NCBI GenBank assembly: GCA_023247055.1
Contig: JAHFHF010000025.1
Coordinates: forward strand, 1 to 36,505
From: Candidatus Omnitrophota bacterium
GTDB taxonomy: Bacteria; Omnitrophota; Omnitrophia; Omnitrophales; Aquincolibacteriaceae
Direction of reading: 5' to 3'
Length of the DNA: 36,505 nt
The position numbers and the translations under genes were made by a program. The notes beneath the pieces are model-generated. The model had not been told where the DNA came from. It saw only the letters and a list, made by a program, of their open reading frames with translations, and did not search any database. Positions within the stretch are counted from its first letter, which is position 1, and every line of letters starts with the position of its first letter. Positions 9,041 through 16,869 of this stretch are shown in pieces.

Positions 9041-9245
9041 GTCGTCAGTCTTGAGTCATGAGTAAAAAAACCGGATAGATTTGATGGATTCGCTAAGCTT
9101 TTGGGTGGAAAGTAATCTCAAAACCGAGATTGCCACGCCTGCCAAAAAGCGGCAGGCTCGCAATAACAAATTCTGATTTTAGTTGCAAAGACACAGGTCT
9201 CTTTATTGTAATCTTTCTCAAGACCCACGACTCAAGACTGACGAC
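9041..9245. repeat. Nested palindromic repeat region downstream of glnA
   Basis: Outer arms: a 17-base GTCGTCAGTCTTGAGTC at 9041-9057 and its exact reverse complement at 9229-9245, extendable with mismatches to about 22 bp. A short direct repeat GAAGTCGTGAG occurs at 9013 and 9031. Nested inside is a second hairpin (about 9126-9165) pairing ATTGC..CCTGCC with GGCAGG..GCAAT, of the GAGATTGC / GCAATNAC type seen elsewhere in the window. No gene is seen between 9011 and 9301. Confidence 0.75.
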
Positions 9246-9301
9246 TTCCTCCCCCCCTCACCACTTTATGATTGTTGATCTCTAAACCCCGTGTTAAATT
9301 A

Positions 9302-9661
9302 ATGCCCATGCAAAAAACAAGACTCTGCCTGATTTTGCTCACCGCCTTAATGGCCGCACAGCCTTCCTGGGCCGCGGTGCAGATGGAGCCCAAGGGTACG
9401 CCGATGCGCAAGCTGCAGCGCGGCGTGATCAATATTGCGCTTTCACCGGTTGAAATCAGCCATGAACTGCACCTGGAAAAAAGAAAAGACGGCTATCTGC
9501 CGAGTTGGGTCTCGGGTTTGGGCCGGGGGTCGGTCTATACGGTGGGGCGCGCGCTTTCAGGCGTGTATGATTTAGTGACGTTTCCGCTGCCTGTGCCTAG
9601 CGGCTATGAGCCGCTGGTCTATCCGGAGCTGGTGACGGAACATCTCGAAGATGTGAAATGA
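9302..9661 (+). CDS. Secreted TIGR04073-family (exosortase system-associated) protein
   Basis: Small exported protein of about 117-119 residues. It begins with a Sec signal peptide (MQKTRLCLILLTALMAAQPSWA, given here as a 22-residue stretch ending at Ala). The mature part has RKLQRGVINIALSPVEI, a Gly-rich GLGRGSVYTVGRALSGVYD segment and VTFPLPVPSGYEPLVYPE, the pattern I recognise from the TIGR04073 family found in organisms with exosortase systems. The function is unknown. Starts at 9302 and 9308 are both possible; neither has a ribosome binding site, and a weak TTGTTG (9272) / TTAAAT (9294) promoter would put the transcript start near 9306. The 3' end overlaps convergent lpxB by 65 bases. 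Confidence 0.68.
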   Translation: MPMQKTRLCLILLTALMAAQPSWAAVQMEPKGTPMRKLQRGVINIALSPVEISHELHLEKRKDGYLPSWVSGLGRGSVYTVGRALSGVYDLVTFPLPVPSGYEPLVYPELVTEHLEDVK

Positions 9662-10784
9662 CCGCGGCAGCCGCCCGGCTGCTTGCGCCCGGTTCTCCTA
9701 AAATTTCCCGCAATTTTCTGAAGTCCGCTTTCATGCAGGCCATGCCTGCCGGAGATTTGATCAATCCCGCCGCCTGATGCGCCATGATTTCCGGCACGGC
9801 CTCATGCTGGATAAATTCCGGCACCGCGGGTTTGTCGAGAAGCAGGTTGGCAAGCCCCAAGTATTTCACCTTGACCAGCATGCGGCCCATGAAGTACGTG
9901 GAAGCGCTGGCCTTATAAACCAGAAAAAAAGGCGTGCCGAGCAGGGCCGTCTCAAGTGTGGCCGTGCCTGAGGCGACCAGTGCAAAGTCCATGGCCCGCA
10001 CATGGTCATAAAAATCCGAATGAAAAAAAGTCCGCGTGAACGCGGCGCTTTGCAGAAGCTCCTCATAAAGCGTGTCCGGAATGCCAGGAGCTTTGGCGAC
10101 CAGGAATTTTGCTCCGGGCAGCGCGCGGGTCAAATGCTCCGCGGTGTCCCGCAGCAGGGGAAGTATCCGCCGTACTTCTGACGCGCGTGAACCCGGCATC
10201 AGTCCGATGCGCAAATCTTCGGTCCCCAAACTTAAAAGACTGCGGGCGTGTTTTTTGGCCTCCGCGGTTTCAGGCGGAATTTTATCCAGCAGGGGATGGC
10301 CCACAAAACGGCAGGGTATGCCGGCCTGGTCATAAAGTTTTTTTTCAAACGGCAGAATAACGAGCATTTCACTGACGGTGCGGCGCACCGTATGGATCCG
10401 GCGTCCGCCCCAGGCCCAGAGCTGCGGCGCGATGTAATAGAGTACCGGCAGTTTCGGAAAAAGCGGCCGGAGTTTTTTGGCAAAGCGCAAATTAAAAGCG
10501 GGGGAATCAATTAAAATCACGGCATCGGGCTGCCATTCTTTGAGTGCCGCAAGGGCGCCATAAAAAATTTTACGGTAGGTAAAGTACTGCCGCAGTACGT
10601 CGCCCAGGCCCAGCGCCGAGATGCGCGTCATGTCGTCTTCCAGCTGAACACCGGCTTCAGCCATCCTCGGCCCGCCCAGGCCGCGGTATTCCACAGCCGG
10701 CGCTTCACGGCGGATGGCGCGCACAAGTTCGGCGCCGTGATGATCGCCGGAGGATTCGCAGGCAATGATAAAGATTTTTTTCAT
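9597..10784 (-). CDS. lpxB: Lipid-A-disaccharide synthase LpxB
   Basis: Peripheral inner-membrane glycosyltransferase (GT19) that joins lipid X and UDP-2,3-diacylglucosamine into the lipid A disaccharide. The 395-residue chain shows N-terminal IIACESSGDHHGAELV, GLGGPRMAEAGV, Asp93 in LIDSPAFNLRF (matching the conserved IDAPDFN aspartate), YYIAPQLWAWG, the nucleotide-binding LMPGSRASEV, and VASGTATLETALLGTP. It is on the opposite strand from the main lpx operon and ends inside the TIGR04073 gene. The last ~20 residues, rich in Pro, Ala and Arg, are encoded in the overlap and look non-conserved. There is no clear ribosome binding site before ATG 10784. Confidence 0.95.
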   Translation of the reverse strand: MKKIFIIACESSGDHHGAELVRAIRREAPAVEYRGLGGPRMAEAGVQLEDDMTRISALGLGDVLRQYFTYRKIFYGALAALKEWQPDAVILIDSPAFNLRFAKKLRPLFPKLPVLYYIAPQLWAWGGRRIHTVRRTVSEMLVILPFEKKLYDQAGIPCRFVGHPLLDKIPPETAEAKKHARSLLSLGTEDLRIGLMPGSRASEVRRILPLLRDTAEHLTRALPGAKFLVAKAPGIPDTLYEELLQSAAFTRTFFHSDFYDHVRAMDFALVASGTATLETALLGTPFFLVYKASASTYFMGRMLVKVKYLGLANLLLDKPAVPEFIQHEAVPEIMAHQAAGLIKSPAGMACMKADFRKLREILGEPGASSRAAAAVISHLRDVPSPAPDRPAAHSR

Positions 10785-10821
10785 AGAAACTGTTTTTCCC
10801 TAAAACACGAAAGCGACTTGA

Positions 10822-10930
10822 CCCTCACCCCAGCCCTCTCCCTGCAAGGGAGAGGGAGAATTAAACATTTATAAATATTCATTACTATATTTCTCCCTCT
10901 CCCCTTTGGGGAGAGGGTTGGGGTGAGGGG
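10822..10930. repeat. 109-bp double-hairpin repeat, family C copy 1
   Basis: Outer arms CCCTCACCCCAGCCCTCTCC and its near-exact reverse complement at the right end. Each arm itself folds: CCCTCTCCCT-gca-AGGGAGAGGG at 10834-10856 and CCCTCTCCCC-ttt-GGGG at about 10896-10917. The centre is AT-rich (ATTTATAAATATTC). It separates lpxB from the Gfo/Idh gene. A related copy is at 34225-34319. Confidence 0.85.
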
Positions 10931-10974
10931 AAACTACGTCTCGTTTGTCCCCTCATTGCAAATGTTAGCAGAAC

Positions 10975-11919
10975 CTAATGCTTGGCCGAGAGCTTTTGGT
11001 TTTGTTGAATGGTTTCCACAATTTCAATGGCGAATTGCAGCGCGTTGCGCGCGGCTTCGTCCGGCTTGCCCAGACTCTTGCCGGTGAGAATGCCATTCAA
11101 GAAAAATTTAAGTTCTTCCTTGAGCGGTTCGGAACGTTCAATGTCGACCGTTTCCTGACTAATGCCCAAAAGTTTTTTTTTGAAGATCTTGGCCTGCTGC
11201 AGGTCATAGTCGAGCGAGATATAAGCGTCTTCCTGAAAAATCCTGATCTTGCGCTGTTTCTCGGGAGTAAGGCGGGAAGCCGTCATGTCCGCAACCGCGC
11301 CATTTTTGAATTTGATGCGGACATTTGCAATATCTTCATAAGGCGTCAGAACATTGATGCCGATGGCATCAAACGAAGCGACTTCGCTATTGACGATCGA
11401 AAGCACGATGTCAATGTCATGAATCATCAAGTCGAGAACCACGCCGCAGTCATTGATGCGTCCGGTAAACGGTCCAAGGCGGTGGATTTCGAGAAAGCGG
11501 ATATTTTTGGCGATTTCGCAGATACGCCGGAAACCCGGATTATGCCGTTCCAGATGACCGACCTGCAGAGCCAGGTTTTTGCGCCGCGCGATTTCGATTA
11601 AAAGATCGGCATCGGACAGTTTAAGCGTAATGGGTTTTTCGATCAGTGTATGAATACCGGCTTCGAGAAAGGGCTTTGCAATATCGCAATGGGTGAAGGT
11701 CGGAGTGGCGATGCTGACCGCCTCCGCTTTGCCGATCAAGTCCCGGTAATTAGCGTAAAAAGGGACGCCTAAGGCATCCGCTTTTTCTTTGCGGGCAAGG
11801 TCAGTGTCAGAAACGCCGATCAGTTCGGATGTCTCGAGTTCTTTGTAGATCCGGGCGTGCTCTTTCCCCAGATGGCCGATGCCAATGACGGCAGTCTTGA
11901 CTTTTTTAAAGTTTCCCAT
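10975..11919 (-). CDS. Gfo/Idh/MocA family NAD(P)-dependent oxidoreductase
   Basis: A sugar-type dehydrogenase of 314 residues. The N-terminal Rossmann fold reads KTAVIGIGHLGKEHARIY (about residues 8-25); the family motif EKPITL places the conserved lysine at 95; GHLERHNPGFRR and DLMIHDIDIVLSIV follow, the latter carrying the usual catalytic-site His/Asp pair. Genes of this family near lpxA/lpxB include GnnA, which oxidises UDP-GlcNAc at C3 on the way to 3-amino lipid A. Position upstream of lpxB on the same strand fits that idea, but no partner aminotransferase (GnnB) is in the window, so the substrate stays open. ATG 11919 is chosen as the first Met before the Rossmann fold. Confidence 0.88.
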   Translation of the reverse strand: MGNFKKVKTAVIGIGHLGKEHARIYKELETSELIGVSDTDLARKEKADALGVPFYANYRDLIGKAEAVSIATPTFTHCDIAKPFLEAGIHTLIEKPITLKLSDADLLIEIARRKNLALQVGHLERHNPGFRRICEIAKNIRFLEIHRLGPFTGRINDCGVVLDLMIHDIDIVLSIVNSEVASFDAIGINVLTPYEDIANVRIKFKNGAVADMTASRLTPEKQRKIRIFQEDAYISLDYDLQQAKIFKKKLLGISQETVDIERSEPLKEELKFFLNGILTGKSLGKPDEAARNALQFAIEIVETIQQNQKLSAKH

Positions 11920-11952
11920 CGATGGGCTTGAGCCGCATGCATTCCGCTACCG

Positions 11953-12053
11953 TTCGTCATTGCGACCTGCCAGAGGTTTCAGCAGGCGGCGAAACAATCT
12001 CAAAGCAATCATGAGATGGCTTCAGCCTCATGGGGCTGCTTCGCAATGACGAA
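11953..12053. repeat. 101-bp palindromic (MITE-like) element, GTCATTGCGA type (family E)
   Basis: Perfect 13-bp terminal inverted repeats TTCGTCATTGCGA (11953-11965) and TCGCAATGACGAA (12041-12053). Flanking bases ATTCC and GGAAT extend the symmetry with mismatches. The interior has AATCTCAAAGCAATCATGAGAT. It sits in the divergent gap between the Gfo/Idh gene and msbA. The same sequence type occurs downstream of glnA and inside valS. Confidence 0.85.
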
Positions 12054-12183
12054 GCTGGAATGTGGGCTGTTAAATTTCTACAACTTGTTATTTTTCAATA
12101 GATTACGGCGATAACACAATCAAAACATGCTAGCAAACCGCCTTGAGCAGTGTCAACGGATATGATACAGTGTGCCCTCTTCT

Positions 12184-13941
12184 ATGAGCATCTATCAACG
12201 CCTGCTCCAATATATCAAACCTTATAAAGGCCGGCTGATTATCGCCATTCTGGCCTCGCAGGGCTTTGCTCTTTTTACAGCCCTTGTTTCGGCCACGCTT
12301 TACATCATCATCAACGGCCTGCAGAACAAGCATGAAGTTGTCATCCGCCAAATCCCGCGTTTGGAATGGCTGTTCCGTGACGATATCCGTTTTCCGGCGT
12401 CCTGGATTCCGATCATCATGGTCGCGGTTTTTTTGTTCCGCAGCTTGTTTGAATATATCTCTCAATACCAGATGGCCAGTGTCGGTATCCGCGCCATCCG
12501 TCAGGTCCGTAACGACCTCTATGCGCACCTTGTGCATTTGTCGCATGATTTTTATTCGCGCGGGCGGACAGGGGATTACATCAGCCGCATTCTCAATGAT
12601 GTCGGCTCGATCCAGGGCGCCATCACCGACGTTGTCAGCGATCTGGTCAAGCAGCCCTTTGTAATTTTGTACAACATCCCCATGGTTTTCTTCTGGGGCG
12701 GAAAATATGCGCTTTTTGCAGTCATGATCTTTCCGCTGGTGGCCGTGCCCATTATTTATCTGGGCCGCAATCTGCGCCGGACGACCAAGAAAATGCAGGA
12801 GCGTGCGGCGGACATTACCGCCTTCATCGGCGAAACGCTTGCAGGCATTCATGTGGTGAAAGGCTTCAACCGCGAAGAGCAGTCCATTCAGCGGTTTAAC
12901 GCGATTAATAAAACCGTCTTTGATTTTTTCAAAAAAACCGTACGCATTACGCTGATCCAACGGCCGCTGATCGAAGTGCTGGGCGCGGGCGGCGCAGCGC
13001 TTGCCGTCTGGTTTGCGCTTGAGAAACTGCCGCCGGACCGTTTCGGCGCTTTTGTAATTTCTCTTTTTATTTTTTACGAACCGCTTAAAAAATTAAGCAA
13101 GGTCAACAGCACGATCCAGCAGTCCATCGCCGCGGGGACGCGCATTTTTGAAATTATCGACAGCAAGCCGTCCATCATCGACCGGCCGGGGGCCTTGAAC
13201 TTCAAAGAACCGGTGCGCGAAATCCGTTATGAACGGGTGAACTTTACCTACGAAACCGGCAAAGCGGTCCTGAAAGAGATTGATTTCAATGTCAAGGCAG
13301 GCGAGGTCGTGGCGCTAGTCGGCATGAGCGGCTCGGGTAAAACCACGCTGGTCAATCTGCTGCCGCGGTTTTATGACCCAAACGGCGGCGCTATTCGGAT
13401 CAATGGGCAGGACATTCGTGATCTCAGCCTGCTTTCCTTGCGCGATTTGATCGGTATCGTCAATCAGGAAACCGTGCTCTTTAACATGACGGTGCGCGAG
13501 AACATTGCCTTCGGTGATCCGGATGCGTCTCTCGAACAAGTGAAAACCGCCGCGCGTTCGGCGTATGCGGACCATTTCATCGAAGCCATGCCCCAGAGTT
13601 ACGACACGCCTCTCGGCGAACGGGGTCTGAAACTTTCCGGCGGCCAGCGTCAGCGCCTTTCGATTGCGCGCGCCCTGCTCAAAAATCCGCAGATTTTAAT
13701 TTTTGATGAAGCCACTTCGCATCTCGACACGGAAAGCGAACGCGAAGTCCAGAAAGCCCTTGAGAATGCCATGCAGGGCCGCACGGTTTTTGTGATTGCC
13801 CACCGCCTCTCCACCATCCAGCGCGCCGACCGCGTCTTCGTCATGCAGGAAGGCCGCATCATTCAAGAAGGCACCAACGACTCCCTCCTCAAAGAAGGCG
13901 GCGTTTACAAACGCCTGCATGATCTCCAGTTCAATGCGTAG
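12184..13941 (+). CDS. msbA: MsbA-type lipid A flippase, ABC exporter
   Basis: Half-transporter of 585 residues: an N-terminal six-helix membrane domain (first helix LIIAILASQGFALFTALVSA, further helices to about residue 310) and a C-terminal ATPase domain. Visible motifs are Walker A GMSGSGKTT from about residue 380, signature LSGGQRQR from about 484, Walker B ILIFDEATSHLD from about 504, and the switch histidine in IAHRLST. ABC exporters this size near lpxB are usually MsbA, which flips lipid A across the inner membrane; substrate is inferred from family and context. ATG 12184 is preferred over GTG 12172. Neither has a ribosome binding site. A TATGATACA element at 12161-12169 suggests a very short 5' leader. 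Confidence 0.88.
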   Translation: MSIYQRLLQYIKPYKGRLIIAILASQGFALFTALVSATLYIIINGLQNKHEVVIRQIPRLEWLFRDDIRFPASWIPIIMVAVFLFRSLFEYISQYQMASVGIRAIRQVRNDLYAHLVHLSHDFYSRGRTGDYISRILNDVGSIQGAITDVVSDLVKQPFVILYNIPMVFFWGGKYALFAVMIFPLVAVPIIYLGRNLRRTTKKMQERAADITAFIGETLAGIHVVKGFNREEQSIQRFNAINKTVFDFFKKTVRITLIQRPLIEVLGAGGAALAVWFALEKLPPDRFGAFVISLFIFYEPLKKLSKVNSTIQQSIAAGTRIFEIIDSKPSIIDRPGALNFKEPVREIRYERVNFTYETGKAVLKEIDFNVKAGEVVALVGMSGSGKTTLVNLLPRFYDPNGGAIRINGQDIRDLSLLSLRDLIGIVNQETVLFNMTVRENIAFGDPDASLEQVKTAARSAYADHFIEAMPQSYDTPLGERGLKLSGGQRQRLSIARALLKNPQILIFDEATSHLDTESEREVQKALENAMQGRTVFVIAHRLSTIQRADRVFVMQEGRIIQEGTNDSLLKEGGVYKRLHDLQFNA

Positions 13942-14001
13942 AGCTATAATTTTTTGGTTTTAGTTGTTATTTGTCTTATGTGGTGGATAAGATAAAAAAT
14001 T

Positions 14002-14010
14002 TGATATAAT
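14002..14010 (+). promoter_or_regulatory. Extended -10 promoter upstream of the ORF6N gene
   Basis: The sequence TGATATAAT matches the extended -10 form TGNTATAAT. There is no good -35 box at 17 bases, which is usual for extended -10 promoters. Transcription from here would give a leader of about 130 bases before ATG 14147. Confidence 0.55.
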
Positions 14011-14120
14011 GTGCTTATTCGGGTTGTGGATTCTTTCGGCGAAAACCGGAACATTCTGCGGAAAAATCGGATAAGTCCTCCCTAGGACCCATGGTCGCTC
14101 CCAGCGATCGATACGATCTT

Positions 14121-14143
14121 CCCTCCAAATTTAAACAGGAGGG
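14121..14143 (+). promoter_or_regulatory. Hairpin that would mask the ORF6N ribosome binding site
   Basis: CCCTCC (14121-14126) is the exact complement of GGAGGG (14138-14143), which contains the AGGAGG Shine-Dalgarno sequence of the ORF6N gene (14137-14142). Loop of 11 bases. Pairing would hide the ribosome binding site. Two other short hairpins lie upstream (GTCC..GGAC near 14075, GTCGCT-ccc-AGCGAT near 14094). Confidence 0.5.
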
Positions 14144-14146
14144 TTT

Positions 14147-14715
14147 ATGTCTAAGATCAGAATGTCTCTTTCCCAAACTGCAATCGAATATAAAATTTTA
14201 ATTATTCGCGGACATCGAATCATGCTGGACCATGATTTGGCGAAACTCTATGGTGTGGAAACAAAGTGTTAAATCAGGCAGTTTTTAGAAACCGTAAAAG
14301 ATTTCCTGGTGACTTTATGTTTCGATTGGGAGAAGAGGAAACAGATTCTTTAAGGTCACAAATTGTGACCTTAAAGAAAAAAGGTCGCGGCAAACACCGT
14401 AAATATTTACCTCTTGCATTTACGGAGCAAGGGGTTGCTATGCTATCGGGTGTTTTAAACAGCGATCGGGCAGTTCGAGTCAATATTGAAATTATGCGGG
14501 CCTTTGTTCGTTTGAAGCAGACGATTGCTTCCAGCAAAGAGCTTTTGCATAAACTCAATGATTTGGAAAGTAAAGTTTCGAATCACGATTTTGAGATTCA
14601 AAAAATATTCGAAGTGATCCGGCAGCTTATGGCCGAACCTGAAAAACCCAAGCGGCGCATCGGATTTCACCTCAATCAGAAACTAGAAATGCAAGGCCGT
14701 AAATCGCGGAACTAA
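14147..14715 (+). pseudogene. ORF6N-domain DNA-binding protein, broken by a -1 frameshift
   Basis: Two overlapping pieces of one gene. The first (14147-14272, ATG with a perfect AGGAGG site) encodes the start of an ORF6N domain, ending in DHDLAKLYGVETK before a premature TAA. The second (14266-14715) continues in the -1 frame with LNQAVFRNRKRFPGDFMFRL, LTLKKKGRG-type and LAFTEQGVAMLSGVLNSDRAV segments, and a coiled-coil-like C-terminal tail (LHKLNDLESKVSNHDFEIQK). The normal family sequence runs ..GVETKxLNQAVKRN.., so a single G missing at about 14266 explains the break. The domain is common in phage- and plasmid-related regulators; the function in chromosomes is unclear. Otherwise intact sequence suggests a recent mutation or an assembly error. 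Confidence 0.82.
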
Positions 14716-15143
14716 GTGCCGGGGATTTTGATCTTGATTTTGGTGGGTTCGCCGGAGCCGGCTTCCGGCTCTTGGACTTCGTAGTGTTTGAGTTCGCCCA
14801 TGCCGAGCGTGGCGACTTTCACAGTGCCCTTGAGCGTATTGTCGAGCAGGCGTTCAGACCCGGTATTGACGCCTTCCAGCGTTCCGTCGACGGATTTGCT
14901 GCCGGCCGTTCCCTGGGCGGTTTCAGAAAGCAGGGCTGCGGGGCCTGAGGCGACGGTCTTGATTCCGCCGGCAAATTCACGGGCTGCGGATTGCGTGCGG
15001 CTCTCTTCTTTGCGGTTTACTTTCGCGATGCGTTCTTCTTCACGGGCTTCGTAATCGTATTCGCCGCGCCGTGCCATGCCCGTATTCAGCGCAGCCAGAG
15101 CCAAAATGAATAAAAAAACGCCGGTCCAAGAAAATTTTTTCAT
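14712..15143 (-). CDS. Small secreted protein of unknown function
   Basis: Protein of 143 residues not recognised as any family. It has a clear Sec signal peptide (KKFSWTGVFLFILALAALN, cleavage near GMA at residue 24). A highly charged segment follows (RRGEYDYEAREEERIAKVNRKEE), then a Ser/Gly/Thr-rich central region and a Lys-rich end (PTKIKIKIPGT). The start ATG has AAGGGG about 8 bases upstream on its strand, which supports real translation. It converges on the ORF6N pseudogene with a four-base overlap. Likely periplasmic or surface located. Confidence 0.7.
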   Translation of the reverse strand: MKKFSWTGVFLFILALAALNTGMARRGEYDYEAREEERIAKVNRKEESRTQSAAREFAGGIKTVASGPAALLSETAQGTAGSKSVDGTLEGVNTGSERLLDNTLKGTVKVATLGMGELKHYEVQEPEAGSGEPTKIKIKIPGT

Positions 15144-15254
15144 TGCGTTAACCCCTTGTTACAGCATGAATAAGCTATAGTTTGCAGGAAGCTTATTATA
15201 GCGAAGGCCCGCATCTATTAGAAGCTTCTTTTCTCCCGTCGTTTTCACTTTTCT

Positions 15255-15327
15255 GTCATCCCCGAATGTTTCTATTGGGGATCTAAGGCTTTTAGATTCC
15301 CGCCAAAAGCATGCGGGAATGACACAG
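15255..15327. repeat. Palindromic repeat, TGTCATCCCCG type
   Basis: Terminal arms TGTCATCCCCGAATG and CATGCGGGAATGACA are reverse complements at 13 of 15 positions; the interior carries GATCTAAGGCTTTTAGATT, itself partly palindromic. It merges into the tandem repeat that follows. No gene is supported from 15144 to 15567; the region holds repeats and the hom promoter. Confidence 0.7.
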
Positions 15328-15440
15328 CGCCAACAGCGCTGCGCATGACTGTCTCGGCTTCCACGCAGAGGCGGGAATGACACAGCGCCAACAGCGCTGC
15401 GCATGACTGTCTCGGCTTCCACGCAGAGGCGGGAATGACA
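15313..15440. repeat. 58-bp tandem repeat, about 2.2 copies
   Basis: Units start at 15313, 15371 and 15429 with GCGGGAATGACA. The first two units (15313-15370, 15371-15428) are nearly identical; the third stops after 12 bases. Each contains the hairpin-prone CAGCGCcaaCAGCGCTG. The right arm of the adjoining palindrome forms the unit boundary. Confidence 0.85.
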
Positions 15441-15484
15441 GAGTGAGGGGATCAAACTGCACTACTCCCGAAGCCTAAGCACGT

Positions 15485-15513
15485 TTGCTTTTTCATATCT
15501 GCTGCGATATACT
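15485..15513 (+). promoter_or_regulatory. Sigma-70-type promoter for the hom operon
   Basis: TTGCTT (15485-15490), 17-base spacer, TATACT (15508-15513). Predicted start near 15520, giving a leader of about 48 bases before hom ATG 15568. It lies just after the repeat cluster. Confidence 0.65.
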
Positions 15514-15567
15514 ACCCTACTCTTTTGAGCATAACTTCTGTTCATCATTCAACTTAGGTTTATTTTT

Positions 15568-16869
15568 ATGCAAACCGTTCGCGTCGGACTTTTAGGGCTG
15601 GGCCAAATTGGCAGCGGCGTTTACTCCATCCTGACCCGCAAGGTCAGGGAACTGGAAGCGCAGTGCGGCGTGCGTTTTGAAATTAAGAAAGTGGCGGTCA
15701 AAAACCCGGGCAAAAAACGCAGCGTGAAGTTGCCGCGCAAACTTTTGACGGCGAACGCTTTTGCGGTCGTGCGCGACCCGGAGGTGGATGTTGTGGTGGA
15801 GCTGATCGGCGGCGTCCGTGAGGCGCGTTTGTACGTTAAAGAGGCGCTGCGGCGCGGCAAGCACGTGGTGACGGCCAACAAAGCTTTGCTGGCCGAGTAC
15901 GGCGACGAAATTTTTGAATTGGCCTGTCAGCGCAAATGCTGGGTCCAGTTTGAAGCCAGCGTGGGCGGCGGTATTCCCGTCATCAAAGCCCTGCGTGAAG
16001 GCCTGGTGGCCAACCGCATTGATTCGATCCACTCCATCATCAACGGGACGAGTAATTATATCCTGACCCGCATGAGCGAAAATCAGATGGATTTTAAAGA
16101 GGCGCTGGCCCAGGCTCAGGCCAAGGGCTATGCCGAGGCTGACCCGCGCCTTGATATCGAAGGCATTGATGCCCAGCACAAGCTTGCGATTCTGCTGCGT
16201 TTTGCTTTCGGCGGCCGCGTGAAGTTTGATCAGATCGACTGCGAAGGTATTTCGCGCATTCGCAGCGAAGACATTGCTTTTGCCGAGGAGTTCGGCTACC
16301 GCATCAAACTTTTGGCCATCGCCAAACGCAGTGACGACGGTATTGAAGCGCGCGTGCAGCCCACGCTGCTGCCCAAAGAACACATTTTGGCCAGTGTCAA
16401 CGGATCGTTCAATGCCGTGCTGCTGCGCGGCGATGAAGTCGGCGATGTGCTGCTGTATGGCCGGGGAGCCGGCAGTCGCCCCACGGCCAGTGCGGTGGTC
16501 AGTGACCTGGTCGACATCGCCAAACGCGGTTCCGGCCGTTTCGCCGATGCGGCGCTGATGATGCGCGCAGTGCGCAGTTCGCTGAAAATCAAAAGCACGT
16601 CTTCAATTCTATCGCGTTACTACCTGCGTTTTCATGTGACCGACCGGCCGGGCGTCTTGAGTCAGATTTCAAAAATCCTGGGCGACCATGCGATCAGCAT
16701 TTCCGACTGCGTGCAGAAAATCCGCAGCGAAGGCAGCGTGGTGCCTTTAATCGTTCTGACCCATGCCGCTCACGAGAGCGACGTGCGCGATGCCATCCGA
16801 CTGATCGACCGGCTGAAAAGCATCCGCGGCAAGTCGCAAGTGATTCGCATTGAAAGCGGGGCCGCCTGA
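15568..16869 (+). CDS. hom: Homoserine dehydrogenase
   Basis: Reduces aspartate semialdehyde to homoserine. The 433-residue chain has an N-terminal NAD(P)-binding fold (VGLLGLGQIGSGVYS), the TANKALLAEYG segment with conserved Lys105, the ING-TSNYILTRM region, and the substrate-site motif ADPRLDIEGIDAQHKLAIL with Lys205. The C-terminal region (about 350-430) is an ACT domain (FHVTDRPGVLSQISKILGDH), the usual site of threonine feedback. It is first in the operon behind its own promoter; its stop overlaps thrC by one base (TGATG). Confidence 0.96.
   Translation: MQTVRVGLLGLGQIGSGVYSILTRKVRELEAQCGVRFEIKKVAVKNPGKKRSVKLPRKLLTANAFAVVRDPEVDVVVELIGGVREARLYVKEALRRGKHVVTANKALLAEYGDEIFELACQRKCWVQFEASVGGGIPVIKALREGLVANRIDSIHSIINGTSNYILTRMSENQMDFKEALAQAQAKGYAEADPRLDIEGIDAQHKLAILLRFAFGGRVKFDQIDCEGISRIRSEDIAFAEEFGYRIKLLAIAKRSDDGIEARVQPTLLPKEHILASVNGSFNAVLLRGDEVGDVLLYGRGAGSRPTASAVVSDLVDIAKRGSGRFADAALMMRAVRSSLKIKSTSSILSRYYLRFHVTDRPGVLSQISKILGDHAISISDCVQKIRSEGSVVPLIVLTHAAHESDVRDAIRLIDRLKSIRGKSQVIRIESGAA

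Noticed and set aside
14258..14272. Programmed -1 frameshift in the ORF6N gene
   Set aside because: The sequence GAA ACA AAG TGT TAA has no X-XXY-YYZ slippery heptamer in frame.
15313..15440. CRISPR array
   Set aside because: The units are contiguous tandem copies with no unique spacers, and no cas genes are present.
15159..15455. 98-codon minus-strand ORF in the gap before hom
   Set aside because: It is made mostly of the 58-bp tandem repeat and palindrome; the protein is Cys/Arg-rich and repetitive with no ribosome binding site.
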